A stretch of 64,000 nucleotides of DNA from Nocardiopsis ganjiahuensis DSM 45031 (GCF_000341085.1 NZ_ANBA01000017.1:124001-188000); one strand, 5' to 3'; shown: positions 18,701 through 26,558, counted from the first letter of the stretch. Program-made: numbers and translations. Notes: generated from the letters alone by a model not told the origin.

Positions 18701-19108
18701 ACGACCCGGCTGGAGGCTCAGGGCAGGCCCGCGGAGGCGGTCGTCCTCATGGACACCCCCATGCCGGACGAGCCCACCGCCGGCCCGATCATCCAGGCGG
18801 GCGTGCTCGAACGAGAGACCCGATTCGGCCTGATGGACGGCACCCGGGTCACCGCGATGGGCCGCTACATCCACCTCTTCGCCGACTGGAAACCCGAACC
18901 CACCGAGGTCCCCACCCTCGCCGTGCGCCCCGGCGGCCCCATGCACACCGCCGACGGCACGCGGATCGGCGGCGACGACTGGCGGTTCGAGTGGCCTCTG
19001 CCGCACACCCCGGCCGATGCCCGCGGCGACCACATCACCATGCTCGAGGAGCACGGCGAGGCCACCGCCGCCCTGGTCGAGGCCTGGCTCGAGGGGACGC
19101 TGTGGTAG
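12761..19108 (+). CDS. Type I PKS module 3 with release: KS-AT-DH-KR-ACP-TE
   Basis: 2115 residues. The ATG at 12761 lies 19 bp after the previous stop, with GAGGA before it and a helical docking N-terminus (VVEALRASVKDNERLREQN). KS Cys212. The AT has GHSQGE (Ser668) and VAGH (768-771) at the specificity position, a variant associated with ethylmalonyl-CoA ATs. In the DH, His975 is followed by Asp979 where the HxxxGxxxxP motif has Gly; Asp1164 (LLDAALH) is present. The KR has GATGVLG (1468), LDD (1549) and Tyr1606, B-type. ACP Ser1772. The terminal thioesterase has its nucleophile Ser1971 in SRSSGG instead of the usual GHSSGG, with Asp1998 and His2091 completing the triad. Off-loading by hydrolysis or cyclisation ends the assembly line. 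Confidence 0.95.
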   Translation: MHDTAGGRPDGRVVEALRASVKDNERLREQNRRLVEAATEPIAVTAMACRLPGGVQTPEQLWDLLVEERETVSGFPDDRDWDLRDLFDDDPDQPGRSYVRVASFVDGATDFDAAFFGISPKEATAMDPQQRLLLECAWEAIERSGTDPTTLRGTRTGVFAGVIATPYGPRAVDTTDGSAGHLVTGTAPSVAVGRIAYTLGLEGPAVSVDTACSSSLTALHTAVESLRRGECERALVGGVSLVTDPSLFAGLSGQRALSPDGRSKAFDASADGTGWSEGCGVLMVERLSDARRHGRPALALVRGAAVNQDGASSGLTAPNGSAQRKVIRQALDNAGLEAHQIDAAEAHGTGTALGDPIEAEALIGVYGRARTPENPLRLGSLKSNLGHTVAAAGISGVIKMVLALQHETLPRTLHLTEPTPRVDWSAGTVVPLMEARAWPRSEGRVRRACVSSFGMSGTNAHAILEEAPAEEPAEAAPETGPGPVAWPLSARGTDALAAQAARLADHLDARPDLRPADVAHTLDTARADLPDRAVVVGTDPEELRTALRALAEGRDPDTGDRPGPIVRGRVREQARTALVFPGQGSQWVGMAVPLMDAVPAFADRIAECEKAFAPHLDWSLTAVLRGEPGAPGLDRIDVVQPVLFAVMVALADLWRAHGLRPSALIGHSQGEIAAAHVAGALSLEDAALVVITRSRLLTRLVGKGAMATLSVSAEEAAERIGPWEGKVGVAVVNGPATVVVAGDKPAVAEIIEACEADGVRVRRVHEDVAGHSPHVDALREDLLAALAGITPRPTSTPLHSTVTGRRIEGTELDAGYWFENLRRTVLFEPGVRDLHDAGFSAFVEVSTHPVTTYGIQQTVEAAGDDTAAVLPTLRRGHGTRTDFLLALARAHVSGVAVDWSRVHAPYAPRLVDLPTYAFQRSRFWLAPARPADVHGTGADPSGHPLLGAVVDLPEDGGSVFTGQLSLRDHPWLADHAVGDTVILPGAAHLDLALHAAEHAGLAEVAELTLREPLVLRPDEDAVLRVSVGPGEPGPDGPVPGDPGGSRPVRVHARVGDRWTVHAEGLLTAEAGPDTGAPAPGPVPWPPSAEPFPVEDLYTRLAAHGYGYGPAFQGLRAAWRDGDEAWAEVELPAVPALDGGGSGGSGSGAGSHSGAGYGVHPALLDAALHTVAVLNDGDQQVRLPFNWSGVRLYASGATSVRVCAARTGEDEYRFTVTDPAGDPVLTVDALEVRAVSADRIEEEARLTEPRELYALSWPRTALPSAPGTTALAVLGPDPTGLTEDLARAGVPVRSVADLAGVRDLVGGTTVLAPFVSVLPDLTDLSGEARLALHRALDLLQAWLADEGTADHRLAVVTRGAVATGDEGVQDPVHAPLWGMLRSAQVEQPDRFTLVDLDPDGAGTALLPLALATGEPQIALRADPQADPAAAGHDPSAPGAVARTPRFTPAHVPSDPAAPGLADGRVLVTGATGVLGSALVRHLVTRHGVRDLLLLSRRGPDSPGAGELGRELSSLGARGTFVPCDVTDPEALARVIGRYPPRAVVHIAGTLDDGVLTALTPERVDTVLRPKADAAFHLHRLTRDLDLAAFIVFSSAAGVLGSPGQANYAAANTFLDGLIQYRRALGLPGQSLAWGLWEQVGEAGAHLDDTDISRLRRLGMARPLSHAEGLDLLDAALAAGDPYLVPMPLDLGALRGRAARTGQLPPLFRTLVRPPRRRASSGGATGSDLAGLAGPAREKALLALVSSRTLDVLGRPPGEELDPDQDFLELGMDSLTAVELRNELRTATELRLPASVVLNHSTPNRLARYLDGALPAAGGAAPDAGPGTGPASEDSGSGDGGDPVEATVPLFREACLQGRVAQGITLIQAAAHLRPAFGTAEEFGASPRPVTIARGPGVPRLVCLPSLVMVSGVQEYARFGAHFQGRREVVVLPQPGFTPGDPLPATLEAAVGAQARAVLEAVGDEPFVIVSRSSGGWMAHSVTTRLEAQGRPAEAVVLMDTPMPDEPTAGPIIQAGVLERETRFGLMDGTRVTAMGRYIHLFADWKPEPTEVPTLAVRPGGPMHTADGTRIGGDDWRFEWPLPHTPADARGDHITMLEEHGEATAALVEAWLEGTLW

Positions 19109-19923
19109 CCGGGAACACCCCCGTGCCCTCCCGGTGGGTCCACCGGGAGGGCGTGGACCTGCACGTCCTGGACACCGCCGGGGCGGGCCCGCCGGTCGTG
19201 GTCCTGCACGGCCTGGCCGGGAGCGCCCGCGAGTTCCTGCCCACCGCCCGCGCCCTGGCACCCCTCTTCCGGGTGTTCCTGGTCGACCAGCGCGGCCACG
19301 GCCTCAGCACCACCCGGCCCGGGGACACCTCCCGAGCGGCCTTCGTCGCCGACACCGTCGCCGTCATCGAGGAGCTGGCCGAAGGGCCCGTGCGCCTGGT
19401 CGGCCACTCCATGGGCGCCCACACCGCCCTGCTCACCGCCAGTGCCCGCCCCGACCTCGTGGACCGGCTGGTGATGCTCGAAGGCCACGCCGGGGGCGAC
19501 GACCCCGAAACGGCCCGGCGCATCGGCAGGTCCCTCGCCTCCTGGCCGGTGCCCTTCCCCAACCGCGAGGCGGCCCGCGCCTTCCTCGGCCCGGACGTCC
19601 TCAGCGAGGCCTGGGCCGCCGACCTGGAGGAAACCCCCGAGGGGTTCGTCCCCCTCTTCGACCCCGCCGTGATGGAAGCGATCATGGAGGGGCTCCAGAA
19701 GCCCCGCTGGCCTGAATGGGAAGGGCTGGAGGTCCCTACCCTGGCCGTCTTCGCCGAGTGCGGTCTCTTCACCGATTCCCAGGTACGGGAACTGTTCGAA
19801 CGCCGCCCCACCACCCACCGCGCCGACCTGGAAGAGGAGTTCCACGACGCCCACCTGCCCCCCGAGAGCCCGTGGATCCCCGTTCTCAAGGAATGGCTCA
19901 CCAAGCCGCTCCCCGCCATGTGA
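19102..19923 (+). CDS. Alpha/beta hydrolase coupled to the PKS
   Basis: 273 residues. The GTG start at 19102 overlaps the stop of the last PKS gene by 7 bp, so it is the final gene of the operon. The oxyanion region VVVLHGLAGS, DQRGHGLS and the nucleophile elbow LVGHSMGAH define an alpha/beta hydrolase; a conserved FHDAHLP near the C-terminus probably carries the catalytic His. It may act as an editing thioesterase, a hydrolase or a cyclase on the polyketide. It looks more like a general alpha/beta hydrolase than a type II thioesterase. The role is inferred from position only. Confidence 0.85.
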   Translation: MVAGNTPVPSRWVHREGVDLHVLDTAGAGPPVVVLHGLAGSAREFLPTARALAPLFRVFLVDQRGHGLSTTRPGDTSRAAFVADTVAVIEELAEGPVRLVGHSMGAHTALLTASARPDLVDRLVMLEGHAGGDDPETARRIGRSLASWPVPFPNREAARAFLGPDVLSEAWAADLEETPEGFVPLFDPAVMEAIMEGLQKPRWPEWEGLEVPTLAVFAECGLFTDSQVRELFERRPTTHRADLEEEFHDAHLPPESPWIPVLKEWLTKPLPAM

Positions 19924-20192
19924 GCCGGCCACAGCGGCACCGCGTTGCCGACGGAGTCGGGGCCCAGCCGGGCGTCGCTCGGACCGCCGAGCGAGGACCG
20001 AGGCACACCAGCGCTTTCCGGAACAAACCCCGCCGTCCGCGGCGTTCACCTGAAGGCGCGCCCGGGACCCTCCCCGTCCGGCCCGGCGGCGCCGATCCCT
20101 GCCGTCCTCAACCGTGCCCGCCCCGACGCGTGCCCGCTGAAAACCCGCCCGCCGGGAAAACCGGTTGCCGACCCTCATAACCTTGAGTACTG

Positions 20193-23100
20193 ATGAGCAC
20201 CACCACGCCCGCGCCCGCCGCGGACCAACTCCGTTCCCGGCTGCGCGACCTCATGCCCGCGGACCGGCACCGGCTCCGTCGTCGTATCGACGGGCTCGCC
20301 CGGATCCGCGACGAGCGCCGCCGTGCCTCCGTGACCACGCAGATCGCGGGTGACATCGACCGCGCCGAACTCCGTGTGGGCCTGCGCCGCGAAGCCGTGC
20401 CCGAGCTCAGCTACCCCGAAGAGCTGCCGGTCAGCGCCCGGCGCGAGGACATCGCCGAGGCCATCCGCGACAACCAGGTCGTCATCGTCGCCGGTGAGAC
20501 CGGTTCCGGAAAGACCACCCAGCTGCCCAAGATCTGCCTGGAGCTGGGGCGCGGCGTCATGGGCACGGTCGGGCACACCCAGCCCCGCCGACTGGCCGCA
20601 CGCACGGTCGCCGAGCGCATCGCGGACGAGATCGGCACCCCGCTGGGCGAGACGGTCGGCTACAAGGTCCGCTTCACGGACTCCTCCAACGAGAGCACGC
20701 TCGTCAAGCTGATGACCGACGGCATCCTGCTCGCCGAGATCCAGCACGACCGCATGCTGCGCCAGTACGACACGCTCATCATCGACGAGGCGCACGAGCG
20801 CAGCCTCAACATCGACTTCCTGCTCGGCTACCTCAAGCAGCTCCTGCCCAAGCGGCCGGACCTGAAGATCATCATCACCTCGGCGACCATCGACCCCGAG
20901 CGGTTCTCCCGCCACTTCGACGACGCCCCCATCGTCGAGGTGTCCGGGCGCACCTACCCGGTCGAGGTCCGCTACCGGCCCATCTCGGACGACATCCTCG
21001 ATCCGGAGGAGAAGAACCCGGGCCCGGGAACCGACAAGGACCAGACCCAGGCGATCCTGGACGCCGTCGACGAGCTCTCCGGCGAGGCGCCCGGCGACAT
21101 CCTGATCTTCCTCAGCGGCGAACGCGAGATCCGCGACACCGCCGAGGCCCTGGAGAAGAAGAAGATCCGCGGCCTGGAGGTCCTGCCCCTCTACGCCCGG
21201 CTGTCGGTCGGCGAACAGAAACGCGTCTGGTCCAGGCACAGCGGCCGCCGCGTCGTCCTGGCCACCAACGTCGCCGAGACCTCGCTGACGGTCCCCGGCA
21301 TCAAGTACGTCATCGACCCCGGCACCGCGCGCATCTCCCGGTACTCCCACCGGACCAAGGTCCAGCGCCTGCCCATCGAGGCGGTCTCGCAGGCCTCCGC
21401 CAACCAGCGCAAGGGCCGCTGCGGCCGTGTGTCCGAGGGCATCTGCATCCGCCTGTACTCCGAGGAGGACTTCCTCTCCCGCCCGGAGTACACCGACCCC
21501 GAGATCCTGCGCACCAACCTCGCCTCGGTCATCCTCCAGATGGCCCACCTCGGCCTGGGCGACGTCGCCGCCTTCCCGTTCGTGGACGGCCCCGACCACC
21601 GCCAGATCAAGGACGGCGTCAACCTCCTGGCCGAACTCGGCGCGCTCCAGCCCGAGACGCCGCAGACGAAGACCACCAAACCCTCCGAGCGCGAGGGCGC
21701 CGACAGCCAGGAGGGTTCGGACCGGCGGGGCTCCAAGCAGCGCCGCCTCACCCCGATCGGCCGCCGCCTCGCCCAGCTGCCCATCGACCCGCGCCTGGGC
21801 CGCATGGTCCTGGAGGCCGAGAAGCGCGACTGCCTGGCCGAGGTCATGGTCATCACCTCGGCCCTGTCCATCCAGGACCCGCGCGAGCGGCCCACGGAGA
21901 AGCAGCAGCAGGCCCAGCAGTCCCACGCCCGGTTCACCGACAAGGAATCGGACTTCCTGGCGTTCCTCAACCTGTGGAACCACCTGCGCGACAAGCAGAA
22001 GGAGCTGTCCGGCAACCAGTTCCGCCGGATGTGCCGCGAGGAGTTCCTCAACTACCTGCGCGTACGCGAGTGGCAGGACATCCACGGCCAGCTCAAACAG
22101 GTGCTGCGCACGATGGACATCGAGGTCCCGCCGCTGCGCGAGGAGGCCGCCGACCCGCGTTCGGTGCACATGTCGCTGCTGGCCGGGCTGCTCTCGCACG
22201 TCGGCCTGAAGGACCCGGACAAGCACGAGTACCTGGGCGGCCGGGGGGCGCGCTTCGCGATCTTCCCCGGCTCGGCCCTGTTCAAGAAGCAGCCCCGCTT
22301 CGTGATGGTCGGCGAGCTCGTCGAGACCTCCAAGCTGTGGGGCCGCATGGTCGCCAGGATCGAGCCCGAATGGGCCGAGGAGCTCGGCGCCGACATCGTC
22401 AAGCGCAGCTACAGCGAACCCCACTGGGAGCGCAAGCGCGGCGCCGTCATGGCGTTCGAGCGGGTCACCCTGTACGGGGTGCCCATCGTCGTGCAGCGCA
22501 AGGTGTCCTACGGGAAGATCGACCCCGAGCTCTCCCGCGAGCTGTTCATCCGCCGCGCCCTCGTGGAGGGCGACTGGGAGACCCGGCACCAGTTCTTCCA
22601 CGACAACCGCAAGCTCCTCGACGAGGTCGAGGACCTGGAGCACCGCGCCCGCCGCCGCGACATCGTCGTGGACGACAACACCCTGTTCGAGTTCTACGAC
22701 CGCCGCGTCGCGGACTCCGCCGTCTCCGCCGCCCACTTCGACTCCTGGTGGAAGAAGGCCCGCCGAGACGAGCCCGCGCTCCTCGACTTCACCCGCGAGG
22801 AGCTCATCAACGACGGCGTGGACATCGTCAGCGAGGACGACTACCCGGACGTGTGGCGTCAGGGCGCGTTCGTCTTCCCGCTCACCTACCAGTTCGAGCC
22901 GGGCAGCGACTCCGACGGCGTCACCGCGCACATCCCGGTGAAGTTCCTCAACCAGGTCGAGAACACCGGTTTCGACTGGCAGATCCCCGGTCTGCGCAAC
23001 GAACTCATCACCGCGCTGATCCGTTCGCTGCCCAAGCCGCTGCGCCGCCACTTCGTGCCGGTCCCGGACAACGCGGCCCGCGCCCGGGGCGGTCTGACGC

Positions 23101-24212
23101 CCTACGAGGGGTCGCTCACCGAGGCGCTGGCCGCCGAACTCACCGTGATGGCGTACGGCGAGCGCGTCCGCGCCGAGGACTTCCAGCTGGACCGGGTCCC
23201 CGACCACCTGCGCATCACGTTCCGCGCGATCGACGACCGGGGGCGCACCCTGGCCGAGTCCAAGGACCTCGAACAGCTGCGCGCCAAACTCAAACCCCGG
23301 CTGCGCGAGGCGATCGCCACCGAGGCCAAGGGCGTGGAGAGGAAGGGCATCACCTCCTGGGACTTCGGTCCGCTGGAGCAGACCCTGGAGCGCAAGGCCC
23401 TGGGCCCGAAGGTCAAGGGCTACCCCGCCCTGGTGGACGAGGGCGAGAGCGTCGCCATCCGCATCTTCGACACCCAGGCCGAACAGCGCTCCGCGATGCG
23501 CGCGGGCACCCGGCGCCTGCTCATGCTGAACATCCCGTCCCCGGCGACGGCGGTCAGCAAGGGCCTGAACAACCCGGACAAGCTCGCCCTGGCGGACAAC
23601 CCGCACGGCTCCATCCGCAAGATGCTGGAGGACGCCGAGTCCGCCGCCGTCGACCACCTGCTCACCCGTGAGGGCGGCCCGGTGTGGAACGGTGAGGACT
23701 TCGCCCGGCTCGCCGACCGCGTCCGCGCCGACCTCGGCGATACCCTCGCCGAGATCCTGGGCAAGGCCGCCCGCATCCTCGTGCTGTGGCGCAAGGTCTC
23801 CAAGAAGGTCAAGGGCACCACGTCCCTCGCGGTCCTGCCGTCCCTCAACGACGTCCAGGGCCAGCTCGGCGACCTCGTCGGAGACGGGTTCGTCACCCGC
23901 GCGGGCCTGTCCCGCCTGGACGACGTGCACCGCTACCTGCGCGGTATCGAGTACCGGCTGGAGAAGCTCCCGGAGAACCCGCGCCGCGACCAGGTCGGCA
24001 TGTCCAAGGTCGAACAGATGCGCCAGGCCGTCGCCAAGGTCAAGGGCGTTCTGCCCGCCGGCCGCGCCGACGACCCGGACGTGGTCGAGCTGCGCTGGAT
24101 GCTGGAGGAGTACCGGGTGAGCCTCTTCGCCCAGGAGCTGCGCACCGCGTACCCGGTCTCGGACAAACGCATCATGAAGGCCCTGGAGGCCGTCAGGAAG
24201 CCCGGGAAGTAG
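20193..24212 (+). CDS. hrpA: ATP-dependent RNA helicase HrpA
   Basis: 1339 residues, the usual length of HrpA. Walker A GETGSGKT (101-108), DEAH (198-201) and SAT (230-232) are followed by the conserved C-terminal helicase half and a long HrpA-specific C-terminal region (about 600-1339). DEAH-box RNA helicases of this type act on structured mRNA and stalled ribosomes. The ATG follows a 269-bp spacer with no clear gene. It is a housekeeping gene, so it probably marks the right border of the PKS locus. Confidence 0.93.
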   Translation: MSTTTPAPAADQLRSRLRDLMPADRHRLRRRIDGLARIRDERRRASVTTQIAGDIDRAELRVGLRREAVPELSYPEELPVSARREDIAEAIRDNQVVIVAGETGSGKTTQLPKICLELGRGVMGTVGHTQPRRLAARTVAERIADEIGTPLGETVGYKVRFTDSSNESTLVKLMTDGILLAEIQHDRMLRQYDTLIIDEAHERSLNIDFLLGYLKQLLPKRPDLKIIITSATIDPERFSRHFDDAPIVEVSGRTYPVEVRYRPISDDILDPEEKNPGPGTDKDQTQAILDAVDELSGEAPGDILIFLSGEREIRDTAEALEKKKIRGLEVLPLYARLSVGEQKRVWSRHSGRRVVLATNVAETSLTVPGIKYVIDPGTARISRYSHRTKVQRLPIEAVSQASANQRKGRCGRVSEGICIRLYSEEDFLSRPEYTDPEILRTNLASVILQMAHLGLGDVAAFPFVDGPDHRQIKDGVNLLAELGALQPETPQTKTTKPSEREGADSQEGSDRRGSKQRRLTPIGRRLAQLPIDPRLGRMVLEAEKRDCLAEVMVITSALSIQDPRERPTEKQQQAQQSHARFTDKESDFLAFLNLWNHLRDKQKELSGNQFRRMCREEFLNYLRVREWQDIHGQLKQVLRTMDIEVPPLREEAADPRSVHMSLLAGLLSHVGLKDPDKHEYLGGRGARFAIFPGSALFKKQPRFVMVGELVETSKLWGRMVARIEPEWAEELGADIVKRSYSEPHWERKRGAVMAFERVTLYGVPIVVQRKVSYGKIDPELSRELFIRRALVEGDWETRHQFFHDNRKLLDEVEDLEHRARRRDIVVDDNTLFEFYDRRVADSAVSAAHFDSWWKKARRDEPALLDFTREELINDGVDIVSEDDYPDVWRQGAFVFPLTYQFEPGSDSDGVTAHIPVKFLNQVENTGFDWQIPGLRNELITALIRSLPKPLRRHFVPVPDNAARARGGLTPYEGSLTEALAAELTVMAYGERVRAEDFQLDRVPDHLRITFRAIDDRGRTLAESKDLEQLRAKLKPRLREAIATEAKGVERKGITSWDFGPLEQTLERKALGPKVKGYPALVDEGESVAIRIFDTQAEQRSAMRAGTRRLLMLNIPSPATAVSKGLNNPDKLALADNPHGSIRKMLEDAESAAVDHLLTREGGPVWNGEDFARLADRVRADLGDTLAEILGKAARILVLWRKVSKKVKGTTSLAVLPSLNDVQGQLGDLVGDGFVTRAGLSRLDDVHRYLRGIEYRLEKLPENPRRDQVGMSKVEQMRQAVAKVKGVLPAGRADDPDVVELRWMLEEYRVSLFAQELRTAYPVSDKRIMKALEAVRKPGK

Positions 24213-24223
24213 CCCGAACCAGC

Positions 24224-24255
24224 GAGTGCCCCCGGACCTCGGTCCGGGGGCACTC
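24224..24255. terminator. Bidirectional terminator after hrpA
   Basis: GAGTGCCCCCGGAC pairs perfectly with GTCCGGGGGCACTC around a 4-base loop. It lies 11 bp after the hrpA stop and 26 bp from the convergent acetyltransferase stop. Confidence 0.85.
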
Positions 24256-24281
24256 CGTGCTCCTGAGGGCGCGGGCGGTGC

Positions 24282-24773
24282 CTACACCATGGTCCTGGCG
24301 ATGTCGCTCATCTTGCGATAGAGCCGCATGCTGCCGGGGATGCCGCGGAAACCGTGCTTCTCGTAGAAGGTGCGGGCGTCATCGTCCAGAGCGTCCACCA
24401 CGAAGAACCGCACGGCGAAGATCTCGTTCCCGGCCAGGGCCCGCTCGAAGGAATCCACCAGGAGAACGGGACCTAGACCCTGCCCCTGGTAACGCGTGCC
24501 CAACGCCAGTCTCGCCAGCAGCACCGCCGGAATCGTGTGCGTACTGCCCCGAGCCAGGTTCCTGGGCAGTTCTTCCTTCTCCAGGGACGTGGAGGTGAAG
24601 GAGTAGTAGGCGGCGACCTCTCTGCTGCCCTCCTCACACCAGACGAACGTGGCGGCGGTGTTGTTCGCACGCGCGTGGAGCGCGCTTCTGCGTAGCCAGG
24701 TGTCCAGCTCCTCCTTCCCACAGGAGAAGGATTCGAGCTCGTGCTCCCGACTGAGGGGCTGGCAGACGAACAC
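24282..24773 (-). CDS. GNAT-family acetyltransferase toxin, TacT-like
   Basis: 163 residues. The start MFVCQPLSREHELESFSCG and the segment YQGQGLGPVLLVDSF, with the R/QxxGxG acetyl-CoA loop, match GNAT toxins of the TacT/AtaT type, which acetylate aminoacyl-tRNA and block translation. The C-terminal FYEKHGF motif also fits. It sits 7 bp downstream of a DUF1778 antitoxin gene, the standard order of this toxin-antitoxin family. Known biology of the family supports the toxin call; toxicity here is inference. Confidence 0.88.
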   Translation of the reverse strand: MFVCQPLSREHELESFSCGKEELDTWLRRSALHARANNTAATFVWCEEGSREVAAYYSFTSTSLEKEELPRNLARGSTHTIPAVLLARLALGTRYQGQGLGPVLLVDSFERALAGNEIFAVRFFVVDALDDDARTFYEKHGFRGIPGSMRLYRKMSDIARTMV

Positions 24774-24780
24774 GGTCGGG

Positions 24781-25056
24781 CTACCTCTTCTTCACTGTGG
24801 AGCGGTGCCTGCGCACAGCCGAGGCCAGCTCCTCGATCGGCTCCGCGGGCTCTTCCAGGGACTCGACCATGGCGTCGAAGAACGCGGCGGGGACCCTGGT
24901 GGTCTGCTCACGCTCCACGACCTCTTCGGCCGCTTCCCGGGCTGCTCGGGCGACGAACTTGGAAGCGGACTCGTGGTTGATGCGTGCGGCCTCGAGGAAC
25001 AGTGCCTTGTCCTCGGGCGTCACCCTGACTTCGATCCGTTCCGTTGCGGTGCTCAT
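24781..25056 (-). CDS. DUF1778 antitoxin, TacA-like
   Basis: 91 residues. The ATG at 25056 is preceded by GGAAAGG and starts MSTATERIEVRVTPEDK, typical for the ribbon-helix-helix DNA-binding N-terminus of DUF1778 antitoxins; a longer frame upstream has no ribosome site. The C-terminal part (FFDAMVESLEEP) should wrap the GNAT toxin. It is the first gene of a two-gene operon and probably autoregulates through the repeats at 25119-25137. Confidence 0.88.
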   Translation of the reverse strand: MSTATERIEVRVTPEDKALFLEAARINHESASKFVARAAREAAEEVVEREQTTRVPAAFFDAMVESLEEPAEPIEELASAVRRHRSTVKKR

Positions 25057-25118
25057 GGGCGGGCCTTTCCGGTGGAGCTCCGGCTCGGGCTTCCCTCCCC
25101 AGACCGGAGTGCTCTCGA

Positions 25119-25137
25119 TTGTACGGCACTTGTACGG
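25119..25137. promoter_or_regulatory. Candidate operator of the TacA/T-like operon
   Basis: Two copies of TTGTACGG spaced exactly 11 bp start-to-start (25119 and 25130), about 60-80 bp upstream of the antitoxin start. One helical turn of spacing suits tandem binding by a ribbon-helix-helix antitoxin. Confidence 0.45.
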
Positions 25138-25201
25138 AATTAATGCGGAAGTGAGAAGGGGGCCTTGTCCTGCAGCGAGACGAGGCACGCCCTTGTCCGC
25201 G

Positions 25202-25232
25202 GCCTGCCCCGCTCAGCCCGGGCGGGGCAGGC
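25202..25232 (-). terminator. Terminator after the split-barrel gene
   Basis: GCCTGCCCC pairs with GGGGCAGGC around a GC-rich loop, 37 bp downstream of the stop at 25269 on the minus strand. Confidence 0.65.
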
Positions 25233-25268
25233 ACGCTCCGCTGAGCGGAACAAGCCGAGTGGTGGCGC

Positions 25269-25949
25269 CTACCGCCAGCCCGTTCCGGCGGTGGTACGGG
25301 TGGGGGCCTGGCGTTCCCGGGCCGCGCGTTCCCGGTCCTCGCGCTCCTGCTTGGTGCCGAAGAAGTCCCCGCCCTTGCGCAGCACGTCGTCGGTGCCCCA
25401 GGACTCGTCGGCGCCGACCTTGCGCAGGTGCGGGATGTGCTTGCGGCAGTGGATGTAGGCCTCCTCGACCTGGACCACCATCCACAGCAGCGCGCGCTGT
25501 CCCGGCACCTGGGGCAGGGGCAGGTCCGGGACGTGGGAGCGCAGGCGCTCGTCCTCGGTGATCTTCACCCGGCCGTTGACGTGGAGGCCGATCCGTTCCC
25601 GCTCGAAGTCCAGGAACATCAGGCCGATGTGCGGGTTCTGGACGACGTTGCCCGCGCTGGCGAACACGCCGTTGCCCCGGTACTCCGGGTAGGCCAGGGT
25701 GCGGTCGTCGATGACGTGCACGAAACCGGGCGGCCCGGCCCTGAAGCTGGAGTCGCACTCGCCCTGGAGGTCCGCCGTCGCGATGAACAGCATCTCCTGG
25801 CGTGCGATGAACTCCTTCATCGCCGGGTTGAGGTGGTCCAGCATCTGGTCGCGGTAGAAGCGGTCGGCCCTGTCCTTGGTGCCCAGGACCTCCTGTACGT
25901 AGTGCTCCCCTTCTGTTCCGGGCCTGTGGTGCTGATCGGAGTGTGACAT
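25269..25949 (-). CDS. Pyridoxamine 5'-phosphate oxidase-like flavin split-barrel protein
   Basis: 226 residues. The central part (EMLFIATADLQGECDSSFRAG, then RTLAYPEYRGNGVFASAGN and HIGLMFLDF) has the FMN/F420-binding split-barrel pattern of the PNPOx-like superfamily, of the subgroup that acts on unknown substrates rather than in vitamin B6 synthesis. It follows the globin gene by 48 bp on the same strand, so the two probably form an operon. In actinobacteria this type of domain often occurs beside or fused to heme and flavin reductase domains, which hints at a redox or nitric-oxide-linked role. Confidence 0.82.
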   Translation of the reverse strand: MSHSDQHHRPGTEGEHYVQEVLGTKDRADRFYRDQMLDHLNPAMKEFIARQEMLFIATADLQGECDSSFRAGPPGFVHVIDDRTLAYPEYRGNGVFASAGNVVQNPHIGLMFLDFERERIGLHVNGRVKITEDERLRSHVPDLPLPQVPGQRALLWMVVQVEEAYIHCRKHIPHLRKVGADESWGTDDVLRKGGDFFGTKQEREDRERAARERQAPTRTTAGTGWR

Positions 25950-25997
25950 GAAGAAGGCTTTCGACGGTGTACGGGGCAGGGACGGTGCCGGTTCCGG

Positions 25998-26558
25998 TCA
26001 GCGCGTCCGGTAGGGCGACGAGGAGGGCGCGGAGCGCGGAGAGGCCGAGGCGTGACGGGCAGGGGAGGGGGCCGCGGAGTTCGGGGAGCTCGAGGCGTGA
26101 CGGGCGCGCGAGGGGGCCGCGGAGTTCGGGGAGGCGGCCTCGGCCTGCTCCGCCCCGGCCAGCATGTTCGCGGTGATCCACTGGTAGACCAGCACCCAGG
26201 CCGAACTCATCGAGGAGGACCAGGTGGGGGAGATCTCGCTGACGGCACGGACCAGGGCGCGCCCCACGTGCGGGTAGTGCTCCGGGAGGACCCCGAGTTC
26301 CAATCGGTGCTGCAGCCCTAGGCGCCGGAGGTAGTCCGCGACCTCGTCAGGGGTGTCGAGGTGCTGCACCACGGCCAGGAGGGCGTCGGCCATCCGCTGC
26401 TGCTGCGGCTTGATGTCCTCCGAGAACATGGCCCGCACCTCGGGGACCATGCTGAAGAGGTTGTCGTAGAAGCTCTTGGCCAGTCGCGTCGATCCCTGGG
26501 GGACGTCGACGGCTGACTGACGGACCAGGTCGATGATCTCCTGGTCGGGCAACGGCAC
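25998..26558 (-). CDS. Globin, flavohemoglobin-type heme domain
   Basis: 186 residues from a GTG at 26558, placed just before the globin fold (VPLPDQEIIDLVRQSA); an ATG at 26732 would add an unlikely low-complexity N-terminus, and neither has a strong ribosome site. Tyr B10 (KSFYDNLF), Gln E7 (KPQQQRM) and proximal His F8 (LGLQHRLELGVLPEHYP) are the residues of the flavohemoglobin-type oxygen/NO pocket. There is no FAD or NAD reductase domain, so it is a single-domain globin that would need a partner reductase. The C-terminus carries a 15-residue tandem duplication rich in Ser, Ala, Pro and Arg. Confidence 0.85.
   Translation of the reverse strand: MPLPDQEIIDLVRQSAVDVPQGSTRLAKSFYDNLFSMVPEVRAMFSEDIKPQQQRMADALLAVVQHLDTPDEVADYLRRLGLQHRLELGVLPEHYPHVGRALVRAVSEISPTWSSSMSSAWVLVYQWITANMLAGAEQAEAASPNSAAPSRARHASSSPNSAAPSPARHASASPRSAPSSSPYRTR
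26046..26136. repeat. 45-bp tandem duplication in the globin tail
   Basis: Two near-identical units, each beginning GAGGCGTGACGGGC (26047 and 26092), encode NSAAPSRARHASSSP and NSAAPSPARHASASP. A third partial unit follows toward the gene end. Confidence 0.7.

Noticed and set aside
20175..23930. A 1251-codon minus-strand frame opposite hrpA
   Set aside because: Shadow frame; hrpA motifs on the plus strand are complete.
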